From: JANQFV01 sp964468185
GTDB taxonomy: Bacteria > Planctomycetota > Phycisphaerae > UBA1845 > Fen-1342
NCBI GenBank assembly: GCA_964468185.1
Contig: CAYXTR010000009.1
Location: forward strand, 88,301 to 152,300
DNA: 64,000 nucleotides
Direction of reading: 5' to 3'
The notes beneath the pieces are model-generated. The model had not been told where the DNA came from. It saw only the letters and a program-made list of their open reading frames with translations, and made no database searches. This document shows positions 29,593-36,871 of this stretch, in pieces (within the stretch, counting starts at the first letter, position 1; every line of letters starts with the position of its first letter). The position numbers were made by a program, and so were the translations under genes.

Positions 29593-29621
29593 ATTGTACA
29601 GGCGGTTGCGACGGCCCGCAA
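29593..29621 (-). promoter_or_regulatory. Putative promoter of the CarH-like gene
   Basis: Minus strand: -35 TTGCGG (29616-29621), spacer of 17, -10 TACAAT (29593-29598), about 25 bases before the start codon. A TTGTACA element overlaps the -10 on the plus strand and resembles the TTGTAT/CA-type sites bound by LitR/CarH relatives. Confidence 0.5.
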
Positions 29622-29693
29622 CCCGTGTGGGATCAACTGGTGTGGTCCAGAAATCCTTCAGGGCTGGTTTCTTCACAAATTCTCCGGACGCTG

Positions 29694-29723
29694 TTTGACT
29701 TTAGCTCAAAGCGCTGCAATACT
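29694..29723 (+). promoter_or_regulatory. Putative promoter with an inverted repeat, divergent from the CarH-like gene
   Basis: -35 TTGACT (29695-29700), spacer of 17, extended -10 TGC-AATACT (29715-29723). The inverted repeat TTTGA-N7-TCAAA (29694-29710) covers the -35 and is a good operator candidate. It points to the fasciclin-photolyase side. Confidence 0.6.
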
Positions 29724-29733
29724 CTTGGACGAT

Positions 29734-30090
29734 ATGAGCGATTTGAACGAAAAACCGTGCAGCCCACTCAAGCTTGCAGCAGACCTCTCTCGCTTCTCCG
29801 ATCGCAGCGAGACCGGTGCGGCGGCGTGTCCCCCGCCGCACCGGTCATTCCTTTCCGACGGCAGCGAGCAGGTCCGAGAACTGCGGATCTGGGCGGCCCG
29901 AATCAGGCGCATCGCCGGCGGGCATGAATCAAACGAGAGCCTCCCGTGCGGGGAGAGCTGTGACCGGGTTTTGACCCATCTGGACTGGCCGGGCAACCCC
30001 GGCCTGAGGCAGCACACGGTCATGCTGGTCATCAGGAATCGTTCACCGTGGCCTGGCCGCCGGAGCTATCCGCGGCTTGACCACAACTGA
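29734..30090 (+). other. Structured leader or short ORF upstream of the fasciclin gene
   Basis: Starts about four bases after the predicted transcription start. It holds three strong hairpins: a perfect 14-base stem (29811-29824 with 29833-29846), AGC-CTCCC/GGGAG-a-GCT (29938-29959), and GGCCGGG/CCCGGCC (29987-30004). The same stretch is open as a 118-codon frame from the ATG at 29734 without a ribosome site, which would have to be leaderless; its protein matches nothing I know. I favour a structured 5' leader of about 400 bases for the fasciclin gene. It lacks the conserved box of cobalamin riboswitches. Confidence 0.45.
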
Positions 30091-30139
30091 TATATGGGAA
30101 CCACTTAGTAATCTAGAGAGCCGAATGGGAGATGATGCA

Positions 30140-31081
30140 ATGAAACATGCAATGAAGAACGTAACGTTGGCAATGATCGCCGGTGCCGCAGTCCTGATGC
30201 TCGCCACGCCCGCACTGGCTCAGTGCAGTGGGAGCGGTACGAAAGCGATGGCCGCGTCTCAGAAGGCCGACATCGTCGACACCGCCGCCTCCGCCGGCAA
30301 CTTCGACACGCTGCTTGCCGCCGCAAAGGCTGCCGGGCTGGTGGACGCGCTGAAGGGCGATGGTCCGCTGACCGTCTTCGCGCCGACCGACGAGGCCTTT
30401 GGCAAGTTGCCGAAGGGCACCGTGGAGACGCTCCTCAAGCCTGAGAACCGCGACCAGTTGCGGGCCGTCCTCACGTACCACGTCGTCAGTGGCAAGCTGA
30501 AGGCCAAGGACGTGATCAAGAGTAGCGGGGCCGCCACGCTGAACGGACAGTGGCTCAGCTTTGATACCAAGGGTGACAAGGTCATGATCGATGGGGCCCG
30601 CGTCGTGTCCGCGGACATCAAGGCTAGCAATGGCGTGATCCATGTCATTGATCAGGTTGTCCTGCCAAGTTCGGACAACATCGTGCAGACCGCCAAAACT
30701 GCGAAGAAATTCCAGACGCTGTTGACCGCTGCCCAGGAAGCTGGTTTGGCGGACACGCTCTCGAACGGCGGTCCATTCACGGTCTTTGCCCCCACTGACG
30801 AAGCTTTCGCCAAGCTGCCGGACGGCACCGTTGAGAGCTTGCTGAAGCCCGAGAACCGCGAAAAGCTCCAGCAGATCCTCAAGTACCACGTTGTCGCCGG
30901 TCGGGTGTACTCCCCCGACGCCCTGAAGGCGGGCAAGGCCGAGACGTTGCTCGGCAAGGAAATCCGTCTGGCGATGGCGGGCGGTACCGCGCGGGTCAAC
31001 GACGCACGGATCATTATGACCGACATCGACGCTTCGAACGGCGTCATTCACGTGATCGACCAGGTCATTCTGCCGAACTAG
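30140..31081 (+). CDS. Secreted protein with two fasciclin (FAS1) domains
   Basis: 313 residues from the ATG at 30140, with GGGAG upstream; a start 15 bases earlier is possible. A signal peptide ends in LATPALAQ. Two FAS1 domains follow, each about 130 residues, with the classic blocks 'FDTLLAAAKAAGL', 'GPLTVFAPTDEAFGKLP', 'LTYHVVSGK' and 'SNGVIHVIDQVVLP', repeated at about residues 45-175 and 180-310. FAS1 proteins act in adhesion or envelope binding; several bacterial ones are light- or stress-induced next to photolyase genes. It is the first clear protein gene downstream of the promoter at 29694. Confidence 0.93.
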   Translation: MKHAMKNVTLAMIAGAAVLMLATPALAQCSGSGTKAMAASQKADIVDTAASAGNFDTLLAAAKAAGLVDALKGDGPLTVFAPTDEAFGKLPKGTVETLLKPENRDQLRAVLTYHVVSGKLKAKDVIKSSGAATLNGQWLSFDTKGDKVMIDGARVVSADIKASNGVIHVIDQVVLPSSDNIVQTAKTAKKFQTLLTAAQEAGLADTLSNGGPFTVFAPTDEAFAKLPDGTVESLLKPENREKLQQILKYHVVAGRVYSPDALKAGKAETLLGKEIRLAMAGGTARVNDARIIMTDIDASNGVIHVIDQVILPN

Positions 31082-31153
31082 CGCTGAACGGCACGATCAG
31101 TCGATTTGCAACAGAAGAACTGGATGGGCATTTACAATAAGGAAGGTAGAGCA

Positions 31154-31378
31154 ATGAAAACGCTTGATATTATCGCAGCCATCCTGCTGGTGGTTGGCGG
31201 CCTGAACTGGGGCCTGTGGGGTGCGTTCGAGTTCGATCTGGTGGCCGCGATCTTCGGCGGCAACACCGCGCTCCTGAGCAAGATCATCTATGTCGTCGTC
31301 GGCCTGGCAGCCGTTTATCAGGCAGTGTCGCTGAAGGCGATTCAGAAGCGCTGGAACGTGCAGCCAGCGATGGCGTAA
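31154..31378 (+). CDS. DUF378 small membrane protein
   Basis: 74 residues, ATG at 31154 with GGAAGGTAGA upstream. Two transmembrane segments flank the family signature LLVVGGLNWGLWGAFEFDLVA and the second helix IIYVVVGLAAVYQAV. DUF378 proteins are tiny inner-membrane proteins of unknown role that recur in stress and photolyase gene clusters. It follows the fasciclin gene by 72 bases and precedes a hairpin pair. Confidence 0.92.
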   Translation: MKTLDIIAAILLVVGGLNWGLWGAFEFDLVAAIFGGNTALLSKIIYVVVGLAAVYQAVSLKAIQKRWNVQPAMA

Positions 31379-31402
31379 CGGTGTACTGAGTTTCGCAAGA
31401 AC

Positions 31403-31482
31403 CGGATGCGTCGCAACGCATCCGAGACGATCCCCCTCCCACCCGAGCGCCCACGGGCTCCGTCCCGTGGGTTGCTCATTTT
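31403..31482 (+). terminator. Tandem hairpins between DUF378 and SDR genes
   Basis: Hairpin 1: a perfect 9-base stem (CGGATGCGT with ACGCATCCG, loop CGCA) at 31403-31424. Hairpin 2: GAGC outer pairs and the stem CCCACGGG/CCCGTGGG at 31445-31477, followed by ATTTT. The second works as a terminator, yet the SDR start codon is only 12 bases further on, so read-through or attenuation must feed the downstream genes. Confidence 0.6.
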
Positions 31483-31494
31483 CCGGAGATCACG

Positions 31495-32253
31495 ATGCCA
31501 GCGAACGAAAGAACTGAGCAGCCGGTCTATGCCGTGCTGGGTGCTACTGGCGGTGTCGGGGCGGCCCTCGCGAAGCGTCTCGCGCAAACTGGTGCCACGA
31601 TTGTCATAGCCGGCCGCGATGCGGACAAACTGAATACGCTGCCGCGTGAGCTCAATGGCGAGGCCACCGTGGTCGACGCGACGCGTTTCGACCAGGTGGA
31701 GGAATGGATCCACGCCATCCACGAGCGGGCCGGCCGACTCGATGGCGTCGCCAATTGCGTCGGCTCATTGCTGCTGAAGCCTGCGCACCTTACCAGTCCT
31801 GAAGAGTTGGATGACGTCGTTCGCACGAACCTGATGAGTGCCTTCGCAATCGTTCGTGCCGCCGTGCGGGTCATGCGCGAGGGTGGCTCCATTGCGCTCG
31901 TCTCGTCGGCCGCCGCCGAAATCGGGCTGGCCAATCACGAAGCCATTGCTGCAGCCAAGGCCGGCATCGCTGGACTGACGCGCTCAGCCGCTGCGACCTA
32001 CGGTGCACGCGGCATTCGCGTCAACGCCGTCGCGCCAGGGCTTACCCGTACACCACTTACGGCGCGCATCACCGCCAACGAACGTTCTCTGCGCGCCTCA
32101 ACCGACCTGCACGCCTTGGGCCGCATCGGCGAGCCGGAAGACGTCGCGGCAGCTTTGGCCTGGCTCATGACTCCCGATAGTGGCTGGGTAACCGGTCAGG
32201 TGATCGGCGTTGATGGCGGGCTGTCGCGCGTACGCTCACGCAATGGTGGCTGA
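31495..32253 (+). CDS. Short-chain dehydrogenase/reductase-like protein lacking the catalytic Tyr
   Basis: 252 residues with GGAGA before the ATG. A Rossmann fold with GATGGVG (16-22), AGRD, an N-C-V-G block in place of NNAG, Ser138 and Lys155, and the C-terminal W-V-T-G-Q-x-I-x-V-D-G-G. At the position of the catalytic Tyr (YxxxK) there is Ile151. It may keep cofactor binding but use another proton donor, or have lost activity. Second unit of the photolyase cluster; the epimerase-like gene follows after 47 bases. Confidence 0.88.
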   Translation: MPANERTEQPVYAVLGATGGVGAALAKRLAQTGATIVIAGRDADKLNTLPRELNGEATVVDATRFDQVEEWIHAIHERAGRLDGVANCVGSLLLKPAHLTSPEELDDVVRTNLMSAFAIVRAAVRVMREGGSIALVSSAAAEIGLANHEAIAAAKAGIAGLTRSAAATYGARGIRVNAVAPGLTRTPLTARITANERSLRASTDLHALGRIGEPEDVAAALAWLMTPDSGWVTGQVIGVDGGLSRVRSRNGG

Positions 32254-32300
32254 TCGCGGAATGGCGCCCTAGCGACTATCATGGACACTCGGGCCAACGC

Positions 32301-33809
32301 ATGAATCCGCAGATAGGCCAAACGCCGGATCCCCACCCCGCCCCCGTACTCGTCACAGGCGCGACGGGTTACATCGGCGGACGTCTGGTGCCACGGCTGC
32401 TCGCAGCCGGCTTCCAGGTACATTGCCTGGTGCGCGATGCGCGCAAGGCCCGCGGCCGACCCTGGGGCCAGCACGAGCGGGTCGCCATTTTCGAGGGCGA
32501 CCTCGCTGATGCGCAGGCCGTGAGGGCCGCCCTCTGCGGCTGCCACACAGCCTACTACCTCGTCCATTCGATGACAGCCGTCGGCTCCGCGTATCGTGAG
32601 CACGATCGCCACCTGGCACAGACTTTCGCCAAAGCGGCCGAGGCGGAGCACGTGCAGCGCATCATATACCTGGGCGGCTTGGGCGAAACCGGCGAAAACC
32701 TCAGCGAACACTTGACGTCGCGTCGGGAAACAGAGCAAGCCCTGGCCTCGGGCCGGGTCCCCGTCACGACCCTGCGGGCGGCGATGATCATCGGCTCAGG
32801 CTCGGCTTCGTTCGAAATCCTGCGCTACCTGGTCGAGCGTCTGCCGATCATGGTTACGCCGCGCTGGGTCAGCACCGAGTGCCAACCCATCGCCGTGCGC
32901 AACGTACTGCACTACCTCGTAGCGTGTCTCGATGCGCCACGGACCGTCGGTACGACGCTCGATATCGGCGGTCCCGACGTCGTGACCTACCATGAGTTGA
33001 TGCGCGTGATGGCAGCTGCCCGTGGCCTGCGTCGCCGAATCGTGGTACCCGTCCCGGTTCTCACACCCTATCTCAGCTCGCTTTGGATTCATCTCGTAAC
33101 GCCGCTGAGTCACAACATCGCCCGCCCACTGGCCGAAGGACTGCGGAATCGTGTCGTGTGCCGCAACGCTGACGCGGCACAACTGATGCCGCAGCGTCTG
33201 CTGACCGTGCGCGAGTCGATCGACGCCGCGCTCGGCAAACTCGCCGCCGGCGAAGTGGAGACCGCCTGGAGCGACGCCGGCCCCGTACCGGGCGATCCGG
33301 ACTGGTCCGGCGGAACGGTGTACACCGATGAACGCGACATGGCGGTGAAGGCTCCGGCGGAAATCACCTACCGGGCTGTATGTCGCATCGGCGGCGGTCA
33401 GGGTTACTACGCGGCAGATTGGCTGTGGCGCGTGCGCGGCTGGATGGATCGGCTGGTCGGGGGCCCCGGTTTGCGACGTGGCCGTCGAGATCCGGAAGAG
33501 GTGGCGTTCGGAGAGTCGCTGGACTTCTGGCGCGTCACAGCCATCGAACCCGGCCGTCGCCTGCGGTTGCGAGCTGAAATGAAGCTGCCTGGCGAGGCCG
33601 AGCTCGAGTTCACCATCGCGCCGGGCGAGACCGGCGGTTGCCTCCTGACGCAAACGGCGCGCTTCATGCCGAAGGGGCTCGTAGGCCTGGCTTACTGGTA
33701 CGCCGTCCTGCCGCTGCACGGCATCGTTTTCAGCGGCATGCTGAATGGCATCCGCCGTACGGCCGAACAGATGACTGCTGCGTATGTTCCGACCGAGGAT
33801 CCGTCATGA
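32301..33809 (+). CDS. NAD(P)-binding epimerase-like protein with C-terminal DUF2867-type domain
   Basis: 502 residues. Residues 15-300 form an extended-SDR/NAD(P)H-binding domain (VLVTGATGYIGGRLVPRLL, then GDLAD, YLVHSM and YLGGLG). Residues about 330-495 fit the DUF2867 type: a helix-grip-like part with WRVRGWMDRL and ALPLHG-like blocks near the end. Such fusions are common beside photolyase and CarH/LitR genes; the reaction is unknown. Its TGA overlaps the ATG of the FeS photolyase gene (ATGA), which implies translational coupling. Confidence 0.88.
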   Translation: MNPQIGQTPDPHPAPVLVTGATGYIGGRLVPRLLAAGFQVHCLVRDARKARGRPWGQHERVAIFEGDLADAQAVRAALCGCHTAYYLVHSMTAVGSAYREHDRHLAQTFAKAAEAEHVQRIIYLGGLGETGENLSEHLTSRRETEQALASGRVPVTTLRAAMIIGSGSASFEILRYLVERLPIMVTPRWVSTECQPIAVRNVLHYLVACLDAPRTVGTTLDIGGPDVVTYHELMRVMAAARGLRRRIVVPVPVLTPYLSSLWIHLVTPLSHNIARPLAEGLRNRVVCRNADAAQLMPQRLLTVRESIDAALGKLAAGEVETAWSDAGPVPGDPDWSGGTVYTDERDMAVKAPAEITYRAVCRIGGGQGYYAADWLWRVRGWMDRLVGGPGLRRGRRDPEEVAFGESLDFWRVTAIEPGRRLRLRAEMKLPGEAELEFTIAPGETGGCLLTQTARFMPKGLVGLAYWYAVLPLHGIVFSGMLNGIRRTAEQMTAAYVPTEDPS

Positions 33810-35410
33810 GCGCGGCTCGCGGAGGGCACGCGACCTTCAGACCGCCACGCGTCACTGGCGGCGTCGAGCGGCTGCTGATTCTGTTTGGAGATCAGCTCGA
33901 CTTGCAGAATCCGGTGTTGCGCGGGCTGAACGCCAAGCGCGATGTGGTCCTGATGATGGAAGTCGCCGAAGAAGCAACGCACGTTCCGAGTCACAAGCAG
34001 CGAACGACGTGGTTCCTGGCGGCGATGCGACACTTTGCCGTCGAATTGGTCAGGCGCGGAACCCGGCTGCACTACATCACGCTCAATGACTCCGGCAATG
34101 CGCACAACTTCACCGATACACTCCGCAGGACGGTCAAACACCTGCAACCCACACGCCTGGACGCCATTCGCCCGGGTGATTGGCGCGTCATGCAGCAGGT
34201 TGAGGGGTGGTCTGCGCTGCTGGGACTCGATGTGCAGTTGCACGAGGACGCCCACTTCTACCTGCCGCCCGCCGAGTTTCCGCAGTGGGCTGCTGATCGC
34301 AAGACTTTGGTGCTGGAGCACTTCTATCGCATGATGCGGCGACGTTTCGAAGTTCTGGTTGATGCGCAGGGTGCACCTGAGGGTGGCCACTGGAACTACG
34401 ATGCCGACAATCGTGCCGCTTATGACGGAATCACGTCGCTGCCCAAGCCGCGCCAATTCCGGCCGGACGAGATCACGCGTGAGGTGATGGAGCTTGTCGA
34501 TAATCACTTCAGCGACGCTCCCGGCACGCTCGACGATTTCGTCTGGCCCGTAACGCGGCGCGAGGCGCTTGCGGCACTACGCGCGTTTATCGATGCGCGT
34601 TTGCCGAGCTTCGGCAAGTTCCAGGACGCCATGGTCGCCGGTGCTCCGTGGATGTTCCATTCGCTACTATCGCCCGCCCTGAACCTGAAACTGCTGAACC
34701 CGCGCGAAGTGATTGACAAGGCCGTTGCCGCCTATCACGACGGCAAGGCACCGCTGAACAGTGTTGAGGGTTTCGTGCGCCAGATTCTCGGCTGGCGCGA
34801 GTTCATGCGCGGAATCTACTGGCACGAGGGCCCTGACTACGCTCAACGCAACGCGCTGGAGCAGGTTGGGCACCTACCCGAGCTGTATTGGACGGGGCGG
34901 ACGGACATGCGCTGCCTGGCCGAATCCGTGGGGCAGGTTCTGCAGCACGGCTACGGGCACCACATCCAGCGTCTCATGGTCACGGGCAATTTCGCGCTCA
35001 TTGCCGGCGTACACCCGCGCGAAGTGTCCGATTGGTATCTCGGCATGTACGTCGACGCCGTGGATTGGGTCACATTGCCCAACACGCTGGGCATGGTGAT
35101 GTTCGGCGATGGCGGCGTTGTGGCCACCAAGCCCTACGCCGCCAGTGGTCAGTACCTTCGGCGTATGAGCGATTACTGTGATGGCTGTCGCTATGACCCG
35201 CGCAAGCGTATCGGCGACGGCGCTTGCCCGTTCAGCACATTCTACTGGGACTTTCTGATGCGGAATGAGCGGCGACTGCGCGACAATCGCCGCATGCAAT
35301 TGTCTCTCGGCAATCTGAAGCGACTCGACGCCGACGAGCGGGCTGCCATTGGTCACCAGGCCAACGCGTTGCGCACGTCACTCGGCATCGGCGACGTGAA
35401 CGGGAGTTGA
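33806..35410 (+). CDS. FeS-type bacterial cryptochrome/(6-4) photolyase
   Basis: 534 residues, starting at the ATGA overlap at 33806. The N-terminal Rossmann part (LLILFGDQLDLQNPVLRGL) and helical FAD-binding part match the photolyase-related/CryPro family. Four cysteines, Cys370, Cys458, Cys461 and Cys474, have spacings of 88, 3 and 13, identical to the 4Fe-4S ligands of Agrobacterium PhrB. Other blocks: HSLLSPALNLKLLNP, GWREFMRGIYW, MYVDAVDWVTLPNTLGM. The enzyme repairs (6-4) photoproducts with blue light or senses light. It is followed by phrB after 3 bases. Confidence 0.94.
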   Translation: MSAARGGHATFRPPRVTGGVERLLILFGDQLDLQNPVLRGLNAKRDVVLMMEVAEEATHVPSHKQRTTWFLAAMRHFAVELVRRGTRLHYITLNDSGNAHNFTDTLRRTVKHLQPTRLDAIRPGDWRVMQQVEGWSALLGLDVQLHEDAHFYLPPAEFPQWAADRKTLVLEHFYRMMRRRFEVLVDAQGAPEGGHWNYDADNRAAYDGITSLPKPRQFRPDEITREVMELVDNHFSDAPGTLDDFVWPVTRREALAALRAFIDARLPSFGKFQDAMVAGAPWMFHSLLSPALNLKLLNPREVIDKAVAAYHDGKAPLNSVEGFVRQILGWREFMRGIYWHEGPDYAQRNALEQVGHLPELYWTGRTDMRCLAESVGQVLQHGYGHHIQRLMVTGNFALIAGVHPREVSDWYLGMYVDAVDWVTLPNTLGMVMFGDGGVVATKPYAASGQYLRRMSDYCDGCRYDPRKRIGDGACPFSTFYWDFLMRNERRLRDNRRMQLSLGNLKRLDADERAAIGHQANALRTSLGIGDVNGS

Positions 35411-35413
35411 CTC

Positions 35414-36844
35414 ATGCGACCGTTGATGTGGTTCCGCAGCGATCTGCGGACGGACGACAATCGGGCGCTCTATCACGCTTGCGACAAGGCCCGTCGCGGC
35501 GTGGTCGGTGTGTTCGCGATCTGTGCCGACCAGTGGCGGCAGCACGACTGGGGTAGCGTAAGGGTCGAGTTCCTGCTGCGCAATGTGGCCTGCCTGCGCG
35601 AACAGCTTCTCAAACTCAATATCCCGCTGCTGATCATCAAGCCACGCCTGTTCGCCGACATCGCCGTAGAACTCCTGCGCCTGGCGCGTCGCCGCGCGTG
35701 TGATGCGCTCTACTTCAATCGCGAGTATGAAGTGAACGAACGTCGCCGTGACGACGCCGTCACCGAGCTGTTCGGCGAGCACGGTTGGCCCGTCGCCGCA
35801 TTCGACGACCAAACCACCCTGCCGCCGGACGGGTTACGAACGCAGGAAGGCAACTTCTATACGGTCTTTACCCCGTTCAAACGCGCGTGGTGTGAGCGGG
35901 TTGAATCAACGCATGGCGTGGAGCCGCTGCGCGCGCCACGGACACAGCCCGAGCTCGTCGGCCCGCCTGACGACCTGCCGGAGCGACTCGTCGGGTATCA
36001 CCTTTCCGCCGGCCTGCCCGAGTTGTGGCCCGCCGGGGAGCACCACGCGCTCCGCCAGTTGTCCGACTTCGTCACGGACCGGATCGCGGCCTACCGGCGA
36101 CGACGAGATAACCCCGCCATTGAGGCCACGAGTCGCTTGTCCCCCTATCTCACGCTCGGTGTCATCTCGCCGCGGCGCTGTCTCGCCGAAGCACGCGCGG
36201 CCAACCGCGGCGTTTTGCAGGACGGCCGCGCCGGTCCGACGACGTGGATCAGCGAACTCATCTGGCGCGAGTTCTACCGGCACATTCTCGTCGGCTATCC
36301 CCGTGTTTCGATGGACCGCGCTTTTCGCGAAGAAACCGACGCACTGGACTGGCGCTATGACGAAGATGAGTTCGCGGCCTGGTGTGCCGGACAGACAGGG
36401 TACCCGCTCGTCGACGCCGGTCTGCGGCAGCTCGCGCAAACGGGCTGGATGCATAATCGCCTGCGGATGATCGTCGCCATGTTTCTGACCAAGGACCTGT
36501 TGCTCGACTGGCGCTGGGGCGAGCGCCATTTCATGCAACACCTTATCGACGGGGATCTCGCGAGCAATAACGGCGGCTGGCAATGGTCCGCCTCAACCGG
36601 CACCGACGCCGCCCCGTACTTCCGTATCTTCAATCCCACCACGCAGTCCCAGCGGTTCGATCCCGACGGTGACTTCATCCGCGCATACGTGCCCGAGTTA
36701 CGCGAAGTGCCGAAGAAGGCGATCCACGATCCGCCGACGGACATCCGGCGAAGACACGACTACCCCGCGCCGATCTGCGATCACAAGGCTGGTCGCGAAC
36801 GCGCACTCCACGCCTTCAAGCGACTGAAAGAGGACGTCTCATGA
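35414..36844 (+). CDS. phrB: Class I deoxyribodipyrimidine (CPD) photolyase
   Basis: 476 residues. The N-terminal antenna domain begins MWFRSDLRTDDNRAL. The FAD domain shows SRLSPYLTLGVISPR, STWxSELIWREFY-like TTWISELIWREFY, GYPLVDAGLRQLAQTGWMHNRLRMIVAMFLTKDL, DWRWGERHF and WQWSASTGTDAAPYFRIFNP, the full signature of cyclobutane pyrimidine dimer photolyases. It splits UV-made dimers using visible light and reduced FAD. It starts 3 bases after the FeS photolyase gene and ends the cluster, 27 bases from the convergent AsmA-like gene. Confidence 0.96.
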   Translation: MRPLMWFRSDLRTDDNRALYHACDKARRGVVGVFAICADQWRQHDWGSVRVEFLLRNVACLREQLLKLNIPLLIIKPRLFADIAVELLRLARRRACDALYFNREYEVNERRRDDAVTELFGEHGWPVAAFDDQTTLPPDGLRTQEGNFYTVFTPFKRAWCERVESTHGVEPLRAPRTQPELVGPPDDLPERLVGYHLSAGLPELWPAGEHHALRQLSDFVTDRIAAYRRRRDNPAIEATSRLSPYLTLGVISPRRCLAEARAANRGVLQDGRAGPTTWISELIWREFYRHILVGYPRVSMDRAFREETDALDWRYDEDEFAAWCAGQTGYPLVDAGLRQLAQTGWMHNRLRMIVAMFLTKDLLLDWRWGERHFMQHLIDGDLASNNGGWQWSASTGTDAAPYFRIFNPTTQSQRFDPDGDFIRAYVPELREVPKKAIHDPPTDIRRRHDYPAPICDHKAGRERALHAFKRLKEDVS

Positions 36845-36871
36845 GGCCGCCCTCACGCGGCACACATGGCG

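Noticed and set aside
29734..30090. Cobalamin riboswitch upstream of the fasciclin gene
   Set aside because: Tempting next to a B12-domain regulator, but the conserved B12 box and the usual core around it are absent.
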